Made by a program: the position numbers and the translations under genes. This document shows, piece after piece, positions 32,451 to 37,610 of a stretch of DNA of 37,610 bases (the stretch's first letter is position 1; every line of letters starts with the position of its first letter). Where the stretch lies: positions 1 through 37,610 of the forward strand of contig CAAGMR010000013.1 in the NCBI GenBank assembly GCA_900771085.1. The letters are read 5' to 3'. The notes under the pieces are model-generated. The model worked only from the letters and a program-made list of their open reading frames with translations. It had not been told where the DNA came from and ran no database searches. This DNA is from Clostridia bacterium (GTDB lineage: Bacteria > Bacillota > Clostridia > Oscillospirales > Acutalibacteraceae).

Positions 32451-33662
32451 TTATTTCTTGGAAGCCTGCTTTGAATACTTGAGTGTATATACAACTCTCT
32501 GAAGGAGTCGGTCTACAGTATTAAGCTGAGTGCATTCTACGAATTTTGCATACATATGAGCGATGCATTCCTTTTCAACTACAAGCTTTATAGCTTCTGT
32601 GTCGTAGTCATTTGTGCCTGTGCAAAGGAAACCCTGGCCCTTAACGATAACAGCATTCTTACCCTTTGAAGCTTTACCGATTTCTACAGCCTGTGTTCTG
32701 TAGCCTGACTTGTCCCAGCCTACTGCCTTAACGTCGCCGCAAAGCTGAGCAAAGTCATCGATGTAAGCGTTTTCAGGAACACATTCCTTACTTACTGCAA
32801 CTGCTTCAGCAGATGTGTACTGCTTGATGATTGTTGCTTTGGAGTTCTTGTAAATCTCACTGTGGATGGCAGCAACGCGAGGAGCGATGCCTGCCTTTGC
32901 CTGATGAGAAACAAGGTCACAATCGTAGATGGAACCGTCTTTCATTGTGAGAGTGAAACGATTGCCAACGCGGATTGAATCACCAAGATCCTGAAGTTCA
33001 ATGTTCTGATCTTCAGCAGGGAGAAGGGAAGTGATAACTTCACAAACATCTTCATAAGCCTTGTCTGAAGCCTTAGTCTTGATAGCCTTAGTGTATGTGT
33101 ACTTGGCAACTTCTTCGAGAGCGTTTACTACTTTGAATGCTTCGTCGTAGTCAGCACCGATGCAAACTGCACCATGATGTCTCATGAGAACAGCCTTGCT
33201 GTCAGGGTTGGCAGCGATAGCGTCGATAACGCCCTGCTTAAGCTTGCCTGTACCGGGCATGCCGTAAGAAGCGTTTGGAACCTTCTTGCCGATGATAGCT
33301 GCGTACTCAGCAGGAACATCGTCGATATCCTTGTCTGAGCAGCTTACAGCTGTAGCAGCAAGCTGGTGAGTATGAATAACAAAGTTGCACTCTGGGTGAG
33401 CTTTGTAGAATTCAGCATGAACACCTTTTTCAGATGATGGCTTTAAGTTGTTCTCGTCGTATTCGAGAGTTTCAATGTTTACAGGAACGATATCGTCAGC
33501 TGTAAGCTTTTCGTAAGGGATACCTGATGGTGTGATTACAAATTCTGTGTCAGAAATTTTTGCGGAAACGTTGCCCCATGTACGAGCAACAAGACCGGCA
33601 TTCATAAGCTCGAGGCCTGCTTTTACTACAAGTTCCTGAGCTGTTCTAAGATCATAAGCCAT
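32451..33662 (-). CDS. Class II aldolase/adducin family protein with degenerate second domain
   Basis: Family members use zinc to cleave fuculose-, ribulose- or rhamnulose-type phosphates or to epimerise them. Residues about 8-200 form a full domain: Glu78 in KPSSEKGVHAEFY (catalytic acid), H97 and H99 in HTHQLAA, and the further zinc His in RHHGA (162/163). Residues about 220-395 look like a second copy of the fold whose metal residues are lost: the HTH position reads KQYTS and the RHHG position reads VKGQG. At 403 residues the chain is nearly double the usual 210-230. GGAGG precedes the ATG. It is the second gene of a leftward unit with the aminotransferase. The sugar phosphate used is unknown. 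Confidence 0.88.
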   Translation of the reverse strand: MAYDLRTAQELVVKAGLELMNAGLVARTWGNVSAKISDTEFVITPSGIPYEKLTADDIVPVNIETLEYDENNLKPSSEKGVHAEFYKAHPECNFVIHTHQLAATAVSCSDKDIDDVPAEYAAIIGKKVPNASYGMPGTGKLKQGVIDAIAANPDSKAVLMRHHGAVCIGADYDEAFKVVNALEEVAKYTYTKAIKTKASDKAYEDVCEVITSLLPAEDQNIELQDLGDSIRVGNRFTLTMKDGSIYDCDLVSHQAKAGIAPRVAAIHSEIYKNSKATIIKQYTSAEAVAVSKECVPENAYIDDFAQLCGDVKAVGWDKSGYRTQAVEIGKASKGKNAVIVKGQGFLCTGTNDYDTEAIKLVVEKECIAHMYAKFVECTQLNTVDRLLQRVVYTLKYSKQASKK

Positions 33663-33693
33663 TGGTTTAACCTCCGTTGTATTAATGAAAACA

Positions 33694-33717
33694 GGGGAAA
33701 GACAAGAGTCTTTCCCC
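33694..33717 (-). terminator. Hairpin between aminotransferase and aldolase genes
   Basis: GGGGAAAGAC and GTCTTTCCCC form a 10-bp stem around a 4-nt loop. The following minus-strand sequence (TGTTTTCATT) is only a weak U tract, so partial termination or mRNA protection is more likely than a full stop. Confidence 0.5.
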
Positions 33718-33734
33718 GTAAAAGTAGTAATTAA

Positions 33735-35225
33735 TTACTTCTTGGCGATTTCAATCTTACCGCACTTGTCAAATACTCTGTCGAAGCGAGCGATTACATC
33801 GTCGATTGCAGCTTCGTCATATGCAGCAGATGTGTAGAGACGGCAGCCTGCAAGAGTTACGAGGCCTTCTGCCATGTAAGCTGCGCCCATGTGTTCCATT
33901 TCCTTCTGACGAACAGAAGTCTCGTTAAGTACACCAGGTACCTTCCAGAGCTTAGTCCATTCGATCTGATGCTGCATTGTAGCAACAGTGTGAAGGTGGC
34001 AAACAGAACCAATGTTGTATGTGATGAATGGAAGGTTGTGAGCATCGATGCTCTTCTGAAGACCTTCAACAAGACGGTCAGCCATCTGACCAGCTGTCTG
34101 GCAAGCGTTTCTCTTTTCGATTTCGCAAAGAGTTGTGTAACCGGCTACGCAGGAGATAGGTGTAGCAGCCATTGTACCACCGCACATTGCCTTCTTAACC
34201 TTCTTACCTGAGCTGTCAAGACCTGCGCCAAGGTGCTTCATTACGTCCTTATGACCAGCAACACCGCCGGCACCAGGATAACCACCAGCGATTACCTTAC
34301 CGAAGATTGTGAGGTCTGGGTCAATACCATAGTAACCCTGAGCACCAGCCATACCGATACGGAAACCTGATACAACTTCGTCGCAGATAAGGAGAGCGCC
34401 ATACTTGCGGCAAAGACGTTCAACGCCCTTAACGAACTCTCTTGAAACAGGACGAGTAGCTGATTCAGGACCGATTGGCTCAATGAATACACCTGCTGTG
34501 CCGCCATTGAACTGGTTGAGGAAGAGCTTTCTTTCGAGGTCTTCAAGATCACCAGGGAAGAATTCCTGAGTGTGCTTGAATACGAACATAGGAACGCCGT
34601 TTGACTGGAGGTTCTTTGTACCAGGAACACGCATGCCCCAAGCCATCTGATCGGACCAGCCGTGGTAAGCGCCACCCATCTTAAGGATGTTCTTCTTGCC
34701 TGTAGCAAGACGAGCTATACGAACAGCGCACATGCAAGCTTCAGTACCTGAACCGAGCATACGGAACATATCTACTGAAGGAACGCTGTCAGAAATCTTC
34801 TTAGCGAGTTTGTATTCATATTCATGGAAAAGACCTGTTGAAGGACCACATGTATCAAGAAGGTCTTTAACTGCTTCTCTTACTACAGGATCGTTGGAAC
34901 CAAGGATTGTTGGGCCGCCTGCCTGGAGAAGGTCATAGTATTCGTTGCCATCGATGTCTTTAAGTTTGCAACCGTTAGCTTCTGTGAATACGAGTGGGTG
35001 AGGGTAGTTAAATGCAAGGTTGTGCTGAACGCCGCCAGGAATTGTCTCACGAGCAATGTCGATCATTTCCTTTGACTTAACGCACTTCTTGCCATAGTAC
35101 TCAGCTTCGTATTTTGCGAGTTCATCAGGTCTTACAGAGTAGATGTCTGCATACTTGAGGACGTCGAGCTTTTTGTTGAGTTCATCAGTGTCTGGATAAT
35201 GGCTGATAGCAAATCTTGTATCCAT
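33735..35225 (-). CDS. Class III aminotransferase (glutamate-1-semialdehyde aminomutase-like)
   Basis: This is a PLP enzyme of 496 residues. The PLP lysine is K310 in DLTIFGKVIAGGYPG; D282 of ICDEVVSGFR binds the pyridine nitrogen; GSGTEACMCAVRIARLATG and GGAYHGW are the cofactor-phosphate and ring-stacking regions. The pattern resembles glutamate-1-semialdehyde 2,1-aminomutase, but the chain is about 65 residues longer, mostly at the N terminus, and no heme genes are near except hemW far away. Its neighbours (aldolase, FGGY kinase, TetR) suggest a catabolic aminotransferase for an amino sugar, amino polyol or similar compound; this is inference. GGAGG supports ATG 35225. Confidence 0.87.
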   Translation of the reverse strand: MDTRFAISHYPDTDELNKKLDVLKYADIYSVRPDELAKYEAEYYGKKCVKSKEMIDIARETIPGGVQHNLAFNYPHPLVFTEANGCKLKDIDGNEYYDLLQAGGPTILGSNDPVVREAVKDLLDTCGPSTGLFHEYEYKLAKKISDSVPSVDMFRMLGSGTEACMCAVRIARLATGKKNILKMGGAYHGWSDQMAWGMRVPGTKNLQSNGVPMFVFKHTQEFFPGDLEDLERKLFLNQFNGGTAGVFIEPIGPESATRPVSREFVKGVERLCRKYGALLICDEVVSGFRIGMAGAQGYYGIDPDLTIFGKVIAGGYPGAGGVAGHKDVMKHLGAGLDSSGKKVKKAMCGGTMAATPISCVAGYTTLCEIEKRNACQTAGQMADRLVEGLQKSIDAHNLPFITYNIGSVCHLHTVATMQHQIEWTKLWKVPGVLNETSVRQKEMEHMGAAYMAEGLVTLAGCRLYTSAAYDEAAIDDVIARFDRVFDKCGKIEIAKK

Positions 35226-35260
35226 TTTATTTCCTCCAAATTCTTTCGTTTTTTTGTTGC

Positions 35261-35278
35261 GGTGAGCGGTCGCTCACC
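35261..35278. promoter_or_regulatory. TetR-type operator, aminotransferase side
   Basis: GGTGAGCGGTCGCTCACC is an inverted repeat with 8-bp arms and a 2-bp centre. It lies immediately downstream of the predicted leftward transcription start. The core TGAGCG-N2-CGCTCA recurs before the TetR gene. Confidence 0.75.
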
Positions 35279-35286
35279 CTTCGTTG

Positions 35287-35292
35287 ATTATA
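35287..35292 (-). promoter_or_regulatory. -10 box of the aminotransferase-aldolase unit
   Basis: TATAAT on the minus strand; no strong -35 is seen 17 nt upstream. The start would fall near 35280, directly against the operator, so a bound repressor would block initiation or clearance. Confidence 0.55.
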
Positions 35293-35404
35293 GTATACAA
35301 TACTTGTTGGGAAAATAAAAGGGATAAAATGAGATTTACGGGAAAAAATCCAACAGTTTTTAACATAGTGTTGGATTATTGTACAGTTTATGCTCCTTAC
35401 AGTA

Positions 35405-35433
35405 TTGAATTTGTTTTTCAAAATACATATAAT
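35405..35433 (+). promoter_or_regulatory. Promoter of the TetR regulator gene
   Basis: TTGAAT and TATAAT are 17 nt apart, with the start near 35440, just ahead of the second operator. Confidence 0.75.
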
Positions 35434-35447
35434 AAAGCCAAGACTAA

Positions 35448-35461
35448 TGAGCGCTCGCTCA
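35448..35461. promoter_or_regulatory. TetR-type operator, regulator side
   Basis: TGAGCGCTCGCTCA repeats the core of the palindrome at 35261-35278 and occupies the same place relative to its promoter, indicating autoregulation and shared control of the divergent genes. Confidence 0.75.
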
Positions 35462-35487
35462 CCTATTTGTTATAAGGAGGAAATGAG

Positions 35488-36183
35488 TTGGAAGGTAAAC
35501 ACTGCAAACCTGCCTTTGAAAGGGCCGACCCGGAGAGACAGAGAATTGTCATTGAAACCGGTATCGATCAGTTCGCACAGCATGGCTTTGAAAATGCCAA
35601 TATCAATGTTATAGCAAAAAAAGCCGGCATCAGCATCGGTCTCATGTACAAATATTTTGAGACAAAAGAAGACCTTTTCATCACCTGCATGGATGCTACA
35701 ATTGAAGCACTCAAAGAGACACTTGATGCAGTTGTTAATTCAAATGACAAGATTCTTGAACGCGGCGAAAAACTGATTCGCCACATTCAGCAGACATCCG
35801 GAAAGGATTCTCAGTATGTAAAGCTTTATAACGAAGTAACAAAGCTTTCGGAAGAAAAAAATGTTGAGTACTTTGCTAAGAAAATTGAAAGTATCTCACA
35901 CGATGCATATAGTTCATTCCTTAAAAAAGCACAGGGAGAGGGCTATATCCGTTCAGACTGCAATACGGAAGTGTTCGCATATTTCTTCGATTCACTGCTT
36001 ATGAATCTTCAATTTGCCTATACTTGCGATTATTACAGAGAAAGACTGAAGATTTATTGCGGAGATAATATTTTTGAGAACGATGAAGTTATTGTTCAGG
36101 AACTTCTTAAATTCCTTGAATCAGCATTTACATTCTCTCACAACGATATTAAGGCTCTTGAAAGCACAATCGGTCACTCATAA
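35488..36183 (+). CDS. TetR/AcrR family transcriptional regulator
   Basis: This is a one-component repressor-type regulator of 231 residues. The N-terminal helix-turn-helix is typical (FENANINVIAKKAGISIGLM, then YKYFETKEDLF at about residues 35-65); the C-terminal ligand and dimer domain is variable as usual. The start is TTG 35488, with AAGGAGG 7 nt upstream; ATG 35483 is in another frame. It is transcribed away from the aminotransferase-aldolase unit and 42 nt ahead of the FGGY kinase, with which it may share a transcript. Paired palindromes at both promoters are its likely binding sites. The inducer is unknown and is probably the pathway substrate or an intermediate. Confidence 0.92.
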   Translation: MEGKHCKPAFERADPERQRIVIETGIDQFAQHGFENANINVIAKKAGISIGLMYKYFETKEDLFITCMDATIEALKETLDAVVNSNDKILERGEKLIRHIQQTSGKDSQYVKLYNEVTKLSEEKNVEYFAKKIESISHDAYSSFLKKAQGEGYIRSDCNTEVFAYFFDSLLMNLQFAYTCDYYRERLKIYCGDNIFENDEVIVQELLKFLESAFTFSHNDIKALESTIGHS

Positions 36184-36225
36184 ATATTCAGGCGTCTTTG
36201 TACGTCTTTAAGGAGATAGTGAATA

Positions 36226-37610
36226 ATGGAAAAATATGTTATTGCCTATGACATAGGTACTACAGGAGTTAAGACTTGCCTTTTCGGTATCGACAAGACA
36301 ATTAAGCTCCTTGCAGATGCATCCATGGGTTACAACCTTTATATGGTTGAAAACGGTGGCGCCGAACAGGATGTAGACGAATGGTGGAACGCAATGTGCG
36401 TTACAACCGAAAAAATTATGACTAAAGCGAAGAAGCTCAATGTCGCTCCTGAAAACATTTCAGGTATTTCTTTCTGCAGCCAGATGCAGGGACTTGTAGT
36501 TGTAGACAAAGAGGGTAACGCTCTCAGACGTCCAATGAGCTACATGGACCAGCGTGCAAAGGAAGAAATCAAAAAGGGCATTGCGAACGGCATTCAGGTT
36601 GCCGGCGCAAATGTTTTCAAGCTTCTTCCTTATCTTTATTTCACAGGCGCAGTTTCTTCATCTGTAAAAGACCCTGTATGGAAGTACAAGTGGATTGAAG
36701 CACATGAACCTGAAGTGTTCGCAAAGATTCACAAGTGGCTCGATGTTAAAGAATATCTCATCTGCCGTTGCACAGGCGAGTTCGTAATGACTCAGGACTC
36801 AGCTTTTGGTGCACTTCTTTACGATACCCGTAAGGGACATGAAGGCTGGTGCCTTCCAATCTGCAAGATGCTTGGCGTAAACCCTGACCATCTCGCAAAA
36901 ATCGTTAAGTCTACAGATGTTGTTGGTCCACTTACAGCAAAGGCTGCAAGCGACCTTGGCCTCGTTGAAGGCATTCCGGTATTTGGCGGCGGCGGAGACG
37001 CTTCTCTCATCGGCGTTGGCGCAGGTGCGGTTCTTCCGGGTGAAACACATGTTTACTCAGGTACATCAGGCTGGGTTTCAACAGTCGTTGAAAAGCAGGC
37101 TGTAGATGCAGGTGCAATGATTGCTGCCATCACAGGTGCTCAGCCGGGCAGATACAACTACTTTGCAGAACTTGAAACATCAGGCAAGTGCCTTGAGTGG
37201 TGCAAAAACCACATTGCTGCCGACGAAGTTGGCATCTACCTCGAAAAGCATGACGTTACCGAGTGCAACGAAAACTACGAGGCAGAATACACAAGTCTTT
37301 ATGACTACATGAGCTACATCATTGATAAGGTACCTGCAGGTGCTAACGGTGTTATCTTTACTCCATGGCTTCATGGTAACCGTTGCCCATTTGAAGATCC
37401 TAATGCTGCAGGTATGTTCTTTAATATCAATATTGATACCGGCAAGAAAGATCTCTTCCGTGCAGTAATCGAAGGCGTTTGCTTCCATAAGCGCTGGATG
37501 CTTGAGGCACAGGATAAGAAGATTTCCACATCTGACACAATCCGTTTTGTAGGTGGCGGTGCTCTTTCTGACGTAACATGCCAGATCCTTGCTGACGTTC
37601 TCGGACGCAA
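36226..37610 (+). CDS. FGGY-family carbohydrate kinase (xylulokinase-like), cut by window end
   Basis: FGGY kinases phosphorylate ketoses or polyols at a terminal hydroxyl. About 461 residues are visible of an expected 500 or so; the frame is open to the window end. AAGGAGATAG supports ATG 36226. Motifs seen are the phosphate loop YDIGTTGVKTCLFG, SFCSQMQGLVVVD (xylulokinases usually read SGQMHG), MSYMDQRA where W-x-D-x-R is usual, GGGGDASLIGVGAGAV, and the late VIEGVCFH and IRFVGGGALSD motifs. The departures in the sugar-binding motifs suggest a substrate other than D-xylulose. Its position beside TetR and opposite the aldolase suggests kinase-then-aldolase catabolism of one compound. Confidence 0.88.
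   Translation, partial: MEKYVIAYDIGTTGVKTCLFGIDKTIKLLADASMGYNLYMVENGGAEQDVDEWWNAMCVTTEKIMTKAKKLNVAPENISGISFCSQMQGLVVVDKEGNALRRPMSYMDQRAKEEIKKGIANGIQVAGANVFKLLPYLYFTGAVSSSVKDPVWKYKWIEAHEPEVFAKIHKWLDVKEYLICRCTGEFVMTQDSAFGALLYDTRKGHEGWCLPICKMLGVNPDHLAKIVKSTDVVGPLTAKAASDLGLVEGIPVFGGGGDASLIGVGAGAVLPGETHVYSGTSGWVSTVVEKQAVDAGAMIAAITGAQPGRYNYFAELETSGKCLEWCKNHIAADEVGIYLEKHDVTECNENYEAEYTSLYDYMSYIIDKVPAGANGVIFTPWLHGNRCPFEDPNAAGMFFNINIDTGKKDLFRAVIEGVCFHKRWMLEAQDKKISTSDTIRFVGGGALSDVTCQILADVLGR

Noticed and set aside
33735..35225. Calling the aminotransferase hemL (glutamate-1-semialdehyde aminomutase)
   Set aside because: It is about 65 residues longer than HemL, with a catabolic neighbourhood and no tetrapyrrole genes around it.

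Overview
The window looks like chromosomal DNA of an anaerobic, Gram-positive, Clostridia-type Bacillota. The evidence is HprK, RapZ and WhiA together, an LCP cell-wall protein, a DUF4364 protein, a pyruvate formate-lyase operon, strong AGGAGG ribosome sites that often precede TTG or GTG starts, and U-tailed intrinsic terminators. I cannot name the genus. Both ends cut genes: lepA on the left and an FGGY sugar kinase on the right. No tRNA, insertion sequence, prophage or CRISPR array was seen.

Region 1 (1-7500): the 3' part of lepA is followed closely by hemW, which ends at a terminator shared with a convergent ThiF/MoeB-type gene. Leftward genes then follow: a TtcA-type tRNA thiolase joined by a 1-nt overlap to a PutP-type Na+/solute symporter, an unrecognised four-helix membrane protein with an acidic tail, and an LCP family protein. 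Region 2 (7500-13565): RNase P RNA (rnpB) with a well-formed promoter, a carboxymuconolactone decarboxylase-cupin fusion, the recD2 helicase, comF, an MreB-family gene and a DUF4364 gene. A terminator-like hairpin lies inside the start of comF. Region 3 (13567-15808): leftward pyrimidine-nucleoside phosphorylase and a patatin-like hydrolase.

Region 4 (15950-25150): a rightward housekeeping block, hprK-glk(ROK)-murB-rapZ-whiA-dnaE, then pfkA from its own promoter. It links carbon-catabolite sensing, glycolysis, peptidoglycan precursor synthesis and DNA replication. yvcK, normally between rapZ and whiA, is absent.

Region 5 (25153-26172): about 1 kb with no credible gene but with the layout of a large non-coding RNA. 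It has a TTGACA-N17-TATTAT promoter behind an A/T-rich stretch, about 710 nt of A-rich structured sequence with three modules spaced 54-55 nt, and a GNRA-capped terminator-like hairpin. This is the leading candidate for a previously undescribed or ornate-large-type RNA.

Region 6 (26173-32430): a fermentation operon in which pyruvate formate-lyase is split. The large subunit carries the Cys-Cys site but no glycyl-radical domain, and the next gene encodes a 79-residue protein that is only that domain. pflA, an EamA transporter and a tyrosine/lipid-phosphatase-like gene follow, then a membrane-anchored M28 peptidase with its own promoter. Region 7 (32451-37610): a catabolic cluster of class II aldolase (with a degenerate second copy of the fold), class III aminotransferase, TetR regulator and FGGY kinase. 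Two near-identical palindromes, one at each of the divergent promoters, probably bind the TetR protein.
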